64,000 bases of DNA from MFD09286-c1 sp963701015 (GTDB lineage: Bacteria > Bacteroidota > Bacteroidia > Bacteroidales > DTGW01): the NCBI GenBank assembly GCA_963701015.1, contig OY969556.1:62001-126000 (forward strand), given 5' to 3'. How positions within the stretch are numbered: position 1 is the stretch's first letter; every line of letters begins with the position of its first letter. The notes below the pieces were generated by a model. That model did not search any database, was not told the origin of the DNA, and was given only the letters and a program-made list of their open reading frames with translations. A program made the translations under genes and the position numbers. Shown piece by piece: positions 44,534 through 54,201 of this stretch.

Positions 44534-47382
44534 TATTGAATTAAAATTTTTGTTGATTGATGGAAATCACTTCCTGAGATATTAAAAATATAAATACGGT
44601 TTTTCTCATAATTCCCTGGTACCGAAATATTCCCCAAGGCTGAATTATAATGCGTTTCACTTATTAACCTTCCGGTAACATCGGTTGCATGAATAGTGAT
44701 ATTTTGTGGTGTTTGTCCAAGGTTTGCGTAAACCAACCCATTTTGCGACCAAAACTGAAAACTTGAGTAGTTTTTTGCAGGGTTAATAATTGAGCTTACA
44801 CTGCCATTGGTAAATAAAAGTTTGAACCTGTTATAAATGGTATCTGATTTTAAACTGACCTTGTACGACGAATCACGAAGGTTAATATTCCTGTTGGCAA
44901 CATTGTCCTGTAAATACACATTAATATCAGGTGAAAGTACATTGAAGTTACTTAGATTAAAGGTATAATTTTGGGCTTTGGTAGTAGTTATCCCTACAGG
45001 AATGGTTAAATTAGAGCTTACAGGCTGGCGGTTTTGTACTGCAAATTTATTTACTCCTTTATACGTGTAAATATTTACAGGGTAGGCCGGACTTAGCAAT
45101 TTATAAACATCCAATGCGGCATCAAAACTATCTGATGCTTCAGTATTAAATTGTATAATACAATCGTCGTGGTTGGCAGAATCATTATCTACATTTAAGC
45201 GTAAATAATTAGGCTCAACCGCTGCTCGAAGGAAATTGTCGTTAAGAGTTGGATATGCAATTTCACTTGTATTAAAATTAACCGATCCTCCACCGGATAG
45301 CACTTTAATAAAAAATCCCTGGTTAGGTGCAAGATATGTTTGTGCAATATTTGTGGAATTCGTTACCCCGCTTGAAGGAGATATTGCACCTGTACTTGTT
45401 CTTGTAACAAAACGTCCTGCACCTTTTCCCAAACCTTCATTGTCCCAATAATAAATTGCATTAAGCGAACTATTGTCTTTAAAGAATTCTGAAATAGTTA
45501 TTGGAGCTACAAATGGGTTGCTCACTAAATTATACCCTCGCTGGTCATCTGTGGTAGTACCATTAGTAGTAGTAAATGTTAATCCACTTACAGTAACATT
45601 TGTTCTGTGAGGTGTACCTGTAAATATAAGTGTGTCATTAACAATAGTTCCGCCAACACCTACCTGGTATCCTGTTCCCCGTTTGAAATTTGTTCCTGTA
45701 GATAATCCTACCCAACGGTCACTGCCAGAATAGCTAGCACTTTCGTTATAATAATTGAAATAATCGGTTTGGGTTCCACCTGAATATAACACTCCTGTTC
45801 GATCCTGCACATTGTCAAATGGTGAACCAAATAAATCCCAGCCAATACTTCCGTATTTACGGTGAATATTTACTGTACCTGTAATTTGGCCATCAGTAGT
45901 AAACCATAAATTCGACCCTTCGAGCATTGTTAAATTAGCAGTTCCTGAAGCCAAACTTCCACCTAAAACAAGGTTGACAAGTTTTTTTACCCTTACGCTG
46001 CTATTAATAATAAATGACCCTCCACTGGAAGCAACTAGCAAAGAATCAACATGAGGCAATGAATTAATGGTAACAGGTCTCCCAAAAGAAGTGATGTTGC
46101 CAATTGTATATCCTCCTGAATTATTAACCACCGCACTACTGCTTGTGCCTAAAACATCTAATTCACTGATAATGGAGTTACGGATAGTATCGCTTGCCCC
46201 GCTGATTGTAACAGGCCAGTTTGCGTTTAAATAAGCAATAGATGAATTGCTGCCACTAATAGTTAAAGGCAAACTACCGGTATAATTAAATGTTGTATTC
46301 GGGTTTAATAATAAATGTCCCATAGTAAAAGTTATATCACCAATATTAGCAACGTCAGCTGAATTTACCGATTGAAAAGTACCTCCACTTGATAAAGTTA
46401 AAGTACCAGCCGAAGTAGTAGAATTGTTTAATTTATAAATACTTGAGCTTCCATTAACAGTTATACCACCAGCAGAAGCATCAATGGTTGAAGAAATTGT
46501 AGTAGTTCCTGAAGTTAAATTAAATGAAGTTGCGCTGGCATCAGAAACCGTTAAAACATCTGAACCCACTATTGAATTTAATCCTGTAGCTATAACATCA
46601 TTTGTATTAGTAGGATTATTTATAGTTAAAGATCCGCCTTGTAAATTTATTTGATTACTTATTGTTAAGACATCATCAATAGTAAATGTACCTGAATTTA
46701 TGTTAAGTTTTGTAATAGAAGTGCCAGCACCACCTGTGCCACCAGTAATATCGGTTAGATTAATATTACTTAATCGTCTAATATCTAAAGTTGAGGTAGA
46801 AGCTAAAACATAAGTATTAGTTGGATCAAAAGTATTATATATCAAAAAAGTACCTGAAATGTCAAATTCACCTCCTCCACTTCCAATATCGCCTGAACTA
46901 AATATTGTTAAATTTCCAACAATACAAGTTGCATTATTAATAAGGGTTCCATTTATATACAAGGTACTCAGTGATATTATATAAGGAGATGCAAATGTTA
47001 CATTTCCAGAATTTATATTCAATGTCAAAGTAGTCGCTGTAATATTATTTGTTAAAGTAAAAGTTCCTCCATTAAAATTCAAAATCCCGGGAGTACCAGT
47101 GCATTTTAAATTACCAGTAATTGTTATATTTGTAGTATTAAGTGTTCCATTATTTCTAAAAGTAGCACCAGCATCAATTTGCAAAGTCCCAATTGTTGCA
47201 GTTCCTGTATAAGTGCATGTTCCTGATACTACTTCGAAAATATCCGATGAATATGTTGTTCCTGAAGGAGCTCCATTTGTCCAAGGACCAGAACCACTCC
47301 AAATATGAGTTGTTGCAAATATTTCGACAGAACCACTTATTAGCCCCAATACAAGAGCCAAATGTAAAATTGCCCGTTTCAT
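44533..47382 (-). CDS. Large repetitive surface protein with a T9SS-type C-terminal domain
   Basis: A 949-residue exported protein with a signal peptide (1-23), then about 400 residues of Gly/Thr/Ser-rich beta-helix-like repeats (patterns such as GTLTLSSGG and ITITGNLK), a middle region with GYQVGVGG, and a C-terminal beta-sandwich resembling a T9SS type A domain (ITIHATDVTGRLISE, then IYIFNISGS and a final KILIQ). The first CTD motif is degenerate. First gene of the exosortase operon; probably a surface adhesin or filament protein. Confidence 0.83.
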   Translation of the reverse strand: MKRAILHLALVLGLISGSVEIFATTHIWSGSGPWTNGAPSGTTYSSDIFEVVSGTCTYTGTATIGTLQIDAGATFRNNGTLNTTNITITGNLKCTGTPGILNFNGGTFTLTNNITATTLTLNINSGNVTFASPYIISLSTLYINGTLINNATCIVGNLTIFSSGDIGSGGGEFDISGTFLIYNTFDPTNTYVLASTSTLDIRRLSNINLTDITGGTGGAGTSITKLNINSGTFTIDDVLTISNQINLQGGSLTINNPTNTNDVIATGLNSIVGSDVLTVSDASATSFNLTSGTTTISSTIDASAGGITVNGSSSIYKLNNSTTSAGTLTLSSGGTFQSVNSADVANIGDITFTMGHLLLNPNTTFNYTGSLPLTISGSNSSIAYLNANWPVTISGASDTIRNSIISELDVLGTSSSAVVNNSGGYTIGNITSFGRPVTINSLPHVDSLLVASSGGSFIINSSVRVKKLVNLVLGGSLASGTANLTMLEGSNLWFTTDGQITGTVNIHRKYGSIGWDLFGSPFDNVQDRTGVLYSGGTQTDYFNYYNESASYSGSDRWVGLSTGTNFKRGTGYQVGVGGTIVNDTLIFTGTPHRTNVTVSGLTFTTTNGTTTDDQRGYNLVSNPFVAPITISEFFKDNSSLNAIYYWDNEGLGKGAGRFVTRTSTGAISPSSGVTNSTNIAQTYLAPNQGFFIKVLSGGGSVNFNTSEIAYPTLNDNFLRAAVEPNYLRLNVDNDSANHDDCIIQFNTEASDSFDAALDVYKLLSPAYPVNIYTYKGVNKFAVQNRQPVSSNLTIPVGITTTKAQNYTFNLSNFNVLSPDINVYLQDNVANRNINLRDSSYKVSLKSDTIYNRFKLLFTNGSVSSIINPAKNYSSFQFWSQNGLVYANLGQTPQNITIHATDVTGRLISETHYNSALGNISVPGNYEKNRIYIFNISGSDFHQSTKILIQ

Positions 47383-47936
47383 TTTTATTTTGTTTTGGGT
47401 AACGTAATTTAAAGATTATTACGTGCAAAATTAAATTAAGTTTAGTATATTTAAAAGTAAAGACTGGATTAAATTATTGCAAATAATGTGTTTAACATTA
47501 TTATACCAGCAGATTGGGCATATTTTTAGTTAATTAACAATTGTCGGAAATTCTAATCCTTTTATACAATTTTAACTTTTGTTGAAAATAGTCTTTTGAA
47601 GAAATTTGTCTCAAACTATAGTTTTTTGGTATTGAATAACGGCTAAGTAATCTTATATTAAAGATGAAATTGAATGTTTAACAGAACTATAATATTTCCA
47701 TTTTATTTAAAAGTAAATCTCATTATTTATATAAAAACCCGAATTACTTTTACTATTATAAAATTATAATTACCTGGGTTTTACTCAGTTCTCACCTTAA
47801 TTCAAACAAAATATCACATGATAGTGTTTATAATCAAATATTTGCGATAATTAAATAAAAAAAATTTGTCTGAAAACAATTGAATTTTGTATATTTATGC
47901 TGTAAAATCTAAGAAAAACCAAAAATACCTAAATAT
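47383..47936. other. Divergent intergenic region with an inverted repeat
   Basis: About 550 bp without a gene. AAAACCC (47734-47740) and GGGTTTT (47776-47782), extended by AATTA/TAATT, form a hairpin. It lies between two divergent genes, so it is not a terminator of either and may belong to a leader or an unlisted RNA. Confidence 0.4.
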
Positions 47937-48887
47937 ATGTTATTCGAATCGCTATTTTCAAGAGAAAAAAGCCTTATCAGGTGGGCACACAATAATAAAA
48001 TTGAATTGCCTGATAAAGCCGATGAATTGGCCAAGGTAGAAAAACTCGATTTCAGGTTGAAAGGCATTGAAAAGTTACCAAAGGAAATTAATTGCCTCCC
48101 CAATTTGGTTGAAATTCATGGTGAATTCAATAAATTAACCGATTTACCATGGGAATTCGCACAACTGAAAAAACTACGTATTTTAAACTTCGATCATAAT
48201 AAGTTCAGTGATGTTCCGGGTGTAATTTGCCAATTGACTTCATTGGAAAAATTAAGTTTTGAAAGCAATAATATTAAGAAGGTTACACCACTTATTGCAA
48301 ATCTTGTGGATGTTATTGATTTAAATCTTTCATTCAATAATATAACTGAATTGCCATCTGAATTTAGCCATTTAAAACATTTGGTGCATCTTAATCTTTC
48401 GGCAAACAAGGTTCATGAATTACCAGCAAATTTTGATAAACTTTATAATTTGACGGAATTAAAAATCTGGAAAAATGAATTTACAGAAATTCCTCAATTG
48501 TTGAAAGAAATGCCCAATTTAAAAACCATTGAATCAGTATCGGATGAAACAAAAATAAATCAACTATTAATATCGGCTGTTATCAGCGATGATGTTAATA
48601 AAGTTGAAAAACTATTTTTATTAGGTGCTGATATTAACTACAAATGGTTAAATTATATGAACCTTCCATTTACCACACCTTTATTTGAGGCACGTTCGGT
48701 TGATATGGTAAAATTGTTGCTAGAAAAAGGCGCTGATGTTCATTTAAAACGTGATATTATTAAGTCAGGGACAATAAAAGTTTGGGAAAGTGAAAAGAAA
48801 GACCATGAAACGTTCTTAACCAAGAAGCACAATCCGGAAATAGCGAAATATTTAAAAACATTGCCAGGACTGGCAACTCCAAAATGA
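47937..48887 (+). CDS. Leucine-rich repeat and ankyrin repeat protein
   Basis: A 316-residue cytosolic protein. Residues about 30-200 hold seven LRRs of the LxxLxLxxNxLxxLPxx type (LNLSFNNITELP, LNLSANKVHELP). The C-terminal part shows ankyrin-like repeats (VEKLFLLGADINYK, VKLLLEKGADVHLK). Such pairs mediate protein binding; no enzymatic domain is present. No signal peptide. It lies upstream of tRNA-Val, which is on the other strand. Confidence 0.88.
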   Translation: MLFESLFSREKSLIRWAHNNKIELPDKADELAKVEKLDFRLKGIEKLPKEINCLPNLVEIHGEFNKLTDLPWEFAQLKKLRILNFDHNKFSDVPGVICQLTSLEKLSFESNNIKKVTPLIANLVDVIDLNLSFNNITELPSEFSHLKHLVHLNLSANKVHELPANFDKLYNLTELKIWKNEFTEIPQLLKEMPNLKTIESVSDETKINQLLISAVISDDVNKVEKLFLLGADINYKWLNYMNLPFTTPLFEARSVDMVKLLLEKGADVHLKRDIIKSGTIKVWESEKKDHETFLTKKHNPEIAKYLKTLPGLATPK

Positions 48888-48896
48888 TAAAAACCG

Positions 48897-48971
48897 TGGG
48901 TTGTACTGGATTCGAACCAGTGACCCCTACCCTGTCAAGGTAATGCTCTAAACCAACTGAGCTAACAACCC
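48897..48971 (-). tRNA. tRNA-Val (GAC)
   Basis: A complete cloverleaf on the minus strand: acceptor GGGTTGT/ACAACCC, D arm GCTC/GAGC with a 10-nt loop, anticodon loop TTGACAG (GAC at 48936-48934), T arm ACTGG/CCAGT with loop TTCGAAT, discriminator A; 75 nt. CCA is not encoded. Confidence 0.95.
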
Positions 48972-49076
48972 GTACAATACTTGTATGTGGTGCAAAAGTA
49001 GCAAAAGAATTTAAAATTTTGTTGCAGGGGTTAAAACAAATTTGTTTGTAAATTTTTAAATTAAGAGTAGAATAAA

Positions 49077-49847
49077 ATGCGCTATAAAATAATTTCGTAT
49101 AACGTAAATGGGTTACGGGCAGCTGTGAATAAAGGGTTTAGTGACTGGCTGAAAATCGAAAATCCTGATATGATTTGTATCCAGGAGACTAAGCTTCAGG
49201 CAGGGCAAATTGATTTGGCTATTTTTGAATCGCTGGGATATAAATGTTATTGGCATTATGCTGTAAAAAAAGGATATAGTGGTGTGTCATTATTTACCAA
49301 AACAATTCCCATTAATGTTGATTATGGCATTGGAATTGCTCAATACGACAATGAAGGCCGGACAATAATTGCTGATTATGGTAAATTTGTTTTAATTTCA
49401 GCATATTTCCCTTCAGGCACATCGGGTGATGAACGCCAGGATATTAAAATGAAGTGGCTTGATGATTTTTATAATTTTGTTTGCGAACTTAGGAAAAGCA
49501 AACCAAATGTTATTGTTTCAGGTGATTACAATATTTGCCATAAACCTATAGATATAAACCATCCAGAAAGACATGAGAATTATTCAGGATTTTTACCTGA
49601 AGAAAGAGCCTGGATGGATAAATTCACCCAAAGTGGTTTTGTTGATAGTTTCAGAGTGTTTAACAATAAGCCCAACGAATATAGCTGGTGGAGCTACAGG
49701 GCAAATTCACGTGAGAAAAACCTCGGCTGGCGAATCGATTATCACATGGTTACAGAACCATTAAAACCTTCATTACAAAGCGCTTCGATTTTAAATAATG
49801 TAATACATTCCGATCATTGCCCCGTTGTTGTTGAGTTGGATATATAA
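49077..49847 (+). CDS. xth: Exodeoxyribonuclease III
   Basis: A 256-residue AP endonuclease/3'-exonuclease for base excision repair. Family motifs are NVNGLRAA at residues 9-16, CIQETKLQ at about 36-43, YFPSG, SGDYNICH, GWRIDYH and a terminal SDHCPVVVEL. The essential Glu, Asp-Asn and Asp-His residues are present. Single gene, convergent with the PspC operon. Confidence 0.97.
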   Translation: MRYKIISYNVNGLRAAVNKGFSDWLKIENPDMICIQETKLQAGQIDLAIFESLGYKCYWHYAVKKGYSGVSLFTKTIPINVDYGIGIAQYDNEGRTIIADYGKFVLISAYFPSGTSGDERQDIKMKWLDDFYNFVCELRKSKPNVIVSGDYNICHKPIDINHPERHENYSGFLPEERAWMDKFTQSGFVDSFRVFNNKPNEYSWWSYRANSREKNLGWRIDYHMVTEPLKPSLQSASILNNVIHSDHCPVVVELDI

Positions 49848-49925
49848 TGTGCTAATGTACCAATTATATAATTTTAATAAATGGTATAAAAGAAATCGAA
49901 TTAAACATTAGCAAATTAGCACATT
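49846..49925. repeat. Nested inverted repeat between convergent genes
   Basis: AATGTGCTAAT (49846-49856) and ATTAGCACATT (49915-49925) are perfect 11-bp arms; TACCA/TGGTA is nested inside. It may be a bidirectional terminator or a stable RNA end for xth and the PspC operon. Confidence 0.5.
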
Positions 49926-49939
49926 GAATAATTAGTAAA

Positions 49940-51481
49940 TTACTCCACAGCTTTTAAACCATCATCACCCATAATCCAGGTTTTCCCGGTTAATTCATTG
50001 GTTGAAATATCGTCTTTTGTATCGGCATCAATAATCAATGGCGACAAACTTTTGTCAATAAATATTCTTGTTCCCCTGGGAATTTTAAATTTAACTTCAA
50101 CCTGTTGTGCGCGCCAATTGCTATTTTTGGGCATTTCAAAAAATGAATCAAACAATAGAATTGAATCTTTCTGAATTACATCGAAATTTATGTTCCGGGT
50201 ATTTTCAGTGGCGCTTTCATAAGTAATTCCGCGGGCTGAACGTTCAATATCTATTGCCGCTTCATCGTTAAAATCTTTTTCAATAATTAAATGAGGCCTC
50301 CCATAAATATGCTGGTCATCTGAAATATAGTATTTTACAACACCATTAATTTTTATAAATTCCTTCAGTTTAGCCGATTCCGAAGAACTTAATTTCAGGT
50401 ACAAAGTTTTATAGGGTTTAATATTTAAGAGCAAAGAACTTGTTTTATTGCTGTCTTCAGCAATGTTTTTCATTCCTGTAAACAATAATACTATAAATGC
50501 AACTATACCTACAATCCAAATCCCTAATGCACTTAACCAAAAAGTTCGATTTCCGAAACTAAACCTGAATATTAATTTCAATCCTAGGTAAATTAAAGCA
50601 AGAATTGGGATACTTGAAATTATAATAATTGTGACCATTAATAACGAATACCAGGCTGGATTTAAAAATTGTCCTGCCAAGAAAGGCATATGAAAAATAT
50701 TTAGATTATTACCAAAAATCCAGTGGTCGCCAAATGAAAATCCAACAAATAAGCCAAATATTAAAGCAAGGCCAACAATCATTAAAATTATGCCTACAAA
50801 AACAATAATTACCTTAAAAATAGCTTTAAATACCGAGCCAAAAATGTGGAATATTTTATCAATAACATTTCTGAACCTTCCTGAATATTTTTGTTTTTCA
50901 TTTTCATAATCTTGTTTTACAGTTCTTTCAATATTATCTATATTTATATCTTCGCCACGCATTTCAAGCTTTTGGGCTGAAGTTCTTGCAGCTGGTAAGG
51001 CAATCCAAAGAATCAGGTAAATGAGAACTGCTGAGCCACCTGCAAATAGGAGCAAAACAAAAATTATACGTAATATAACAGGGTCGATATTAAAATAAGC
51101 GCCCAGGCCACTGCAAACTCCTCCTAAAGCTGAATTGTCAATATCGCGGTAAAATTTTCGTTTATGGCTACGTGGTTGTGAAAATTGATTATTATCGTGG
51201 TTTTTTGAATCATCAATCTCATTGGCATAGTCACTCGGTTTGCCCATAATTGTTATAACTTCATCAACATCCGAAAGAATTATTACTTCTTTTGCCGCAG
51301 TGAGCTTTGCCTGAAATAATTCAGCAATTCTTGATTCAATATCAGATACAATTTCTTTTGCTTCGGAATTATTCCCAAACTGACGCGTTAATGCCGAAAG
51401 ATAACTTTGTAGTTTATCGTAGGCATCTTCATCAATGTGAAAGATTAATCCGCCAAGGTTAATTTTTATTGCTTTTCTCAT
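49940..51481 (-). CDS. PspC domain membrane protein, long form
   Basis: A 513-residue protein. The N-terminal domain (about 1-85) contains KINLGGLIFHIDEDAYDKL and SRIAELF, found in such Bacteroidota proteins. A PspC domain (about 110-165) has YRDIDNSALGGVCSGLGAYF and ILRIIFVLLLFAGGS. Several further transmembrane helices (about 210-340) and a C-terminal beta-rich domain with a secreted-type fold follow. It is likely an envelope-stress sensor or effector. Last gene of a three-gene operon with a PadR regulator. Confidence 0.88.
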   Translation of the reverse strand: MRKAIKINLGGLIFHIDEDAYDKLQSYLSALTRQFGNNSEAKEIVSDIESRIAELFQAKLTAAKEVIILSDVDEVITIMGKPSDYANEIDDSKNHDNNQFSQPRSHKRKFYRDIDNSALGGVCSGLGAYFNIDPVILRIIFVLLLFAGGSAVLIYLILWIALPAARTSAQKLEMRGEDINIDNIERTVKQDYENEKQKYSGRFRNVIDKIFHIFGSVFKAIFKVIIVFVGIILMIVGLALIFGLFVGFSFGDHWIFGNNLNIFHMPFLAGQFLNPAWYSLLMVTIIIISSIPILALIYLGLKLIFRFSFGNRTFWLSALGIWIVGIVAFIVLLFTGMKNIAEDSNKTSSLLLNIKPYKTLYLKLSSSESAKLKEFIKINGVVKYYISDDQHIYGRPHLIIEKDFNDEAAIDIERSARGITYESATENTRNINFDVIQKDSILLFDSFFEMPKNSNWRAQQVEVKFKIPRGTRIFIDKSLSPLIIDADTKDDISTNELTGKTWIMGDDGLKAVE

Positions 51482-51518
51482 GAGTCAATATTTTAAAATT
51501 AATGTAGCATCAAAATTA

Positions 51519-51851
51519 TTAGGTATGTTTTTCCCGAATTGATTTAACCGCCTGAATAAGCTCGTCCCAACTTTGGTCCAAATCTTTTAAAAAATCCTGA
51601 CCTGCCTCAGTTATGGTATAATATTTCCGCGGCGGTCCTTGTGTCGATTCTTCCCATCGGTAGCTTAAAAGTCCGGCATTTTTTTGACGTGTTAACAAAG
51701 GGTAAAGTGTTCCTTCAACTACAATCATTTCTGATTGTTTCAGGATATTAATGATGTCTGAAGCATAAGCATCGTTTTTTGAAAGGATAAGCAAAATGCA
51801 ATACTCCAAAACTCCTTTTCTCATCTGGGCTTTTGCATTATCTGAATTCAT
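51519..51851 (-). CDS. PadR family transcriptional regulator
   Basis: A 110-residue winged-helix repressor with MRKGVLEYCILLILSKNDAYASDIINIL and VEGTLYPLLTRQKNAGLLSYRW, then GPPRKYYTITEAGQDFL. It lies between the two PspC genes and probably controls them, as is usual for PadR next to PspC. 38 bp before the following gene and 38 bp after the previous one. Confidence 0.94.
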   Translation of the reverse strand: MNSDNAKAQMRKGVLEYCILLILSKNDAYASDIINILKQSEMIVVEGTLYPLLTRQKNAGLLSYRWEESTQGPPRKYYTITEAGQDFLKDLDQSWDELIQAVKSIREKHT

Positions 51852-51889
51852 ATTTCATAGTTTATTGGTTAATAATAAAAATCATTCAA

Positions 51890-52411
51890 TTAAGCCCAAC
51901 CATACATTTCATTCTTTTGAGCATTAGTGATAGCTTTAGGAATAACAATCCATAAAATAATGTAAAGTAAAGGGCCAAAACCAACAAAAAATAATATTAC
52001 AAGTATAATTCTCAAAATAACCGGATCAATATCAAAATATGCTCCCAAACCTGAACAAACACCTCCAATTACACGATTATCCGGATTGCGGTAAAGCCTT
52101 CGGCTTTTATAGTGATAAAATTTTCTTTCGGTATTTTGTTTTGAATGCTGATTGAATTCAAAATTTTCTGGCTTTCCCAAAACCGAAATTGTATATTTTA
52201 CATCTTCAATTGTCAGGATTTGAAGTTTACTTTTCCTGGAATTAAATAGTTCGGCCATCCGGCATTCAATATCATTCAATATTTCTTTGCTATCAGTGCT
52301 GGAAGCATAACAAGCTTTAATTTTCGAAAAATAATTTTCAAGTTCGAAATATGCATCATCATTTATGTTAAACAATGTGCCGCCAATATTAACTGTCGAA
52401 GTTTTAACCAT
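51890..52411 (-). CDS. PspC domain protein, short form
   Basis: A 173-residue paralogue of the N-terminal third of the long PspC protein: the same GGTLFNINDDAYFELENYF and CRMAELFNSR segment, then a PspC domain with RNPDNRVIGGVCSGLGAYFDIDPVILRIILVILFF. It ends after the second helix (LYIILWIVIPKA). First gene of the operon. Both copies keep the GGVCSGLGAYF motif. Confidence 0.92.
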   Translation of the reverse strand: MVKTSTVNIGGTLFNINDDAYFELENYFSKIKACYASSTDSKEILNDIECRMAELFNSRKSKLQILTIEDVKYTISVLGKPENFEFNQHSKQNTERKFYHYKSRRLYRNPDNRVIGGVCSGLGAYFDIDPVILRIILVILFFVGFGPLLYIILWIVIPKAITNAQKNEMYGWA

Positions 52412-52576
52412 AACGAATTTTATTTGTTACAATTAGTACAATATTATACAATGAATATTACTTAGCAAAGATATATAAATATTTTTGTACTATGCAATAC
52501 ATAGAACTAAAAAATTGTAAATATTTAGTAAAAAATTGTATTAATTTTACATAACAATATTTAAATAATAGAATTT

Positions 52577-53392
52577 ATGGGCTTTACAACTGTGTTAAAA
52601 AAAATGGAAAGCGAGCATAATGTTCCAGTTAATTATTATATTTCAAACAGTGAAGAAAAATTAAAAGTGAATGATTGGCTCGGAAAGCAGTTTTCACTTG
52701 AATTTACAGGAAATATATATTGTATTGGTTGTGGAAATAAAATTAATAAAACATTTGGTCAGGGCTATTGCTATCCATGTTTTATGACGGTTCCGCAGAC
52801 CGAAGAATGTGTATTGCGGCCTGAACTGTGTCGAGCTCATGAAGGAATTGCACGCGATATGGAATATGCAAAAAACAATTGTTTGCAGGAACATTATGTG
52901 TATTTATCTGCAACCCCTGAAATTAAAGTAGGAGTGACCCGAAAGTCGCAAATGCCTTACCGGTGGATTGACCAAGGAGCTGACCAGGCTATGATTATTG
53001 CTATTACTCCAAACCGATATTTAGCAGGATTGATAGAAGTAGAGCTTAAGAAAATGTTACCAGATAAAACAAATTGGAGAAAAATGTTAACCGGAGAACT
53101 GTCGCAAAATATTGAATTTGATGAAATTACAGATAAAATTGAAAAGTTTTTGCCCGCGGAACTTGTTGTTTATATTCAACCCAGAAGTGAAAGAAAAATA
53201 GTTGAAATTAAATATCCGGTATTAAAGTTTCCTACAAAAATTCAAACTATTGATCTTGAAAAGAATTCGAATATTGATGATATTTTGACTGGTATTAAAG
53301 GCCAGTATTTGCTTTTCGAAGGCGGGAAAGTTATCAATATCAGAAAATTTTCAGGATACGAAGTGAATATAAAAAACAATCCCGGTAAATAA
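52577..53392 (+). CDS. DUF2797 domain-containing protein
   Basis: A 271-residue cytosolic protein. Zinc-finger-like cysteines (YCIGCGNK, CYPCF, CVLRPELC, near residues 50-95) are followed by HYVYLSATPEIKVGVTRKSQMPYRWIDQGADQAM, a segment characteristic of DUF2797, which resembles GIY-YIG-type folds. The biological role is not known. Divergent from the PspC operon across about 165 bp. Confidence 0.87.
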   Translation: MGFTTVLKKMESEHNVPVNYYISNSEEKLKVNDWLGKQFSLEFTGNIYCIGCGNKINKTFGQGYCYPCFMTVPQTEECVLRPELCRAHEGIARDMEYAKNNCLQEHYVYLSATPEIKVGVTRKSQMPYRWIDQGADQAMIIAITPNRYLAGLIEVELKKMLPDKTNWRKMLTGELSQNIEFDEITDKIEKFLPAELVVYIQPRSERKIVEIKYPVLKFPTKIQTIDLEKNSNIDDILTGIKGQYLLFEGGKVINIRKFSGYEVNIKNNPGK

Positions 53393-53429
53393 TTCTACCA
53401 GGATAGTTTTCCTTTAACCCAAAACTAAT

Positions 53430-53864
53430 TCAATTTACCGGTTCAAAACTAAATGGTACTTCAACCAATGATTTAAAAATACTTCCTTGGTCGTACATAG
53501 CTGAATCATAGTTTTTGTAATGCCAACGAATAATAACTTTTTTACCGCCGTTGTACATTTTTTCAGCCAACATCAATATATTCATTATTGCACGATTCGA
53601 ATCACTATTTAAATAATCCAGGTTTATATTTATTTCAGTAATTTCATTAGGGTTCTGCAAATAAATATTAAGTGCCTGCAACAATGGTTCGAACCATTCT
53701 TTTGAATTACATGGAACCGATCGCCCGATAATATTTAGTTTTCCATTTTTAAATGTAATTGCAGGCATAGTTTTCGATCCATTCATATTTAACTCCGGTG
53801 AAATCATAGCTGCATGTTTTATTATTATTGTGTAAAAATACTCCTCAAATTGTAGGTTTAACAT
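53430..53864 (-). CDS. DUF1987/SiaC-family regulatory phosphoprotein
   Basis: A 144-residue protein; family members normally begin near the internal M20 (53807), so the true start may be there. Visible segments are PAITFKNGKLNIIGRSVP and EININLDYLNSDSNRAIMNIL. In SiaC the phosphorylated Thr is in NTSS; here it is NSDS with Ser. SiaC is an anti-anti-sigma-like partner in kinase/phosphatase switches controlling c-di-GMP. No SiaA/SiaB homologue is next to it. Confidence 0.82.
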   Translation of the reverse strand: MLNLQFEEYFYTIIIKHAAMISPELNMNGSKTMPAITFKNGKLNIIGRSVPCNSKEWFEPLLQALNIYLQNPNEITEININLDYLNSDSNRAIMNILMLAEKMYNGGKKVIIRWHYKNYDSAMYDQGSIFKSLVEVPFSFEPVN

Positions 53865-54201
53865 ATTTTATAGATGATTTAAATTACCTATGCATAATGA
53901 CTTTTGTCACAGCAAATAAATATTTAACCTAAATAATTTGTTCTTTCGTCACACAAATCATTATGTTTGTCAAAAAGAAATAATTAATTTGAGCAGAGTA
54001 CGTATTATGGTTGTTTTTAAAATTATTATTTAGTTTAGAAAGTTGTTTTATTTATGGGTTTTCAACATTAAATAGTAAGAAATAATCAACAATTCAGAAT
54101 ATAATTATTATTTATGTTCATAAGTAAATTTGGACAACAGTTAATAAAATTAATAATATTGATTGTTCAAAAAGCCGCATAAATTCGATAATAATTAGAC
54201 T
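53865..54201. other. Divergent intergenic region with an inverted repeat
   Basis: CATAATGA (53893-53900) and TCATTATG (53958-53965) are perfect inverted arms, extended by TTTGT/ACAAA, around about 57 bp. GTCAC occurs in both halves. It may be an operator for the SiaC-like or ATP-cone gene. No gene is visible. Confidence 0.45.
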
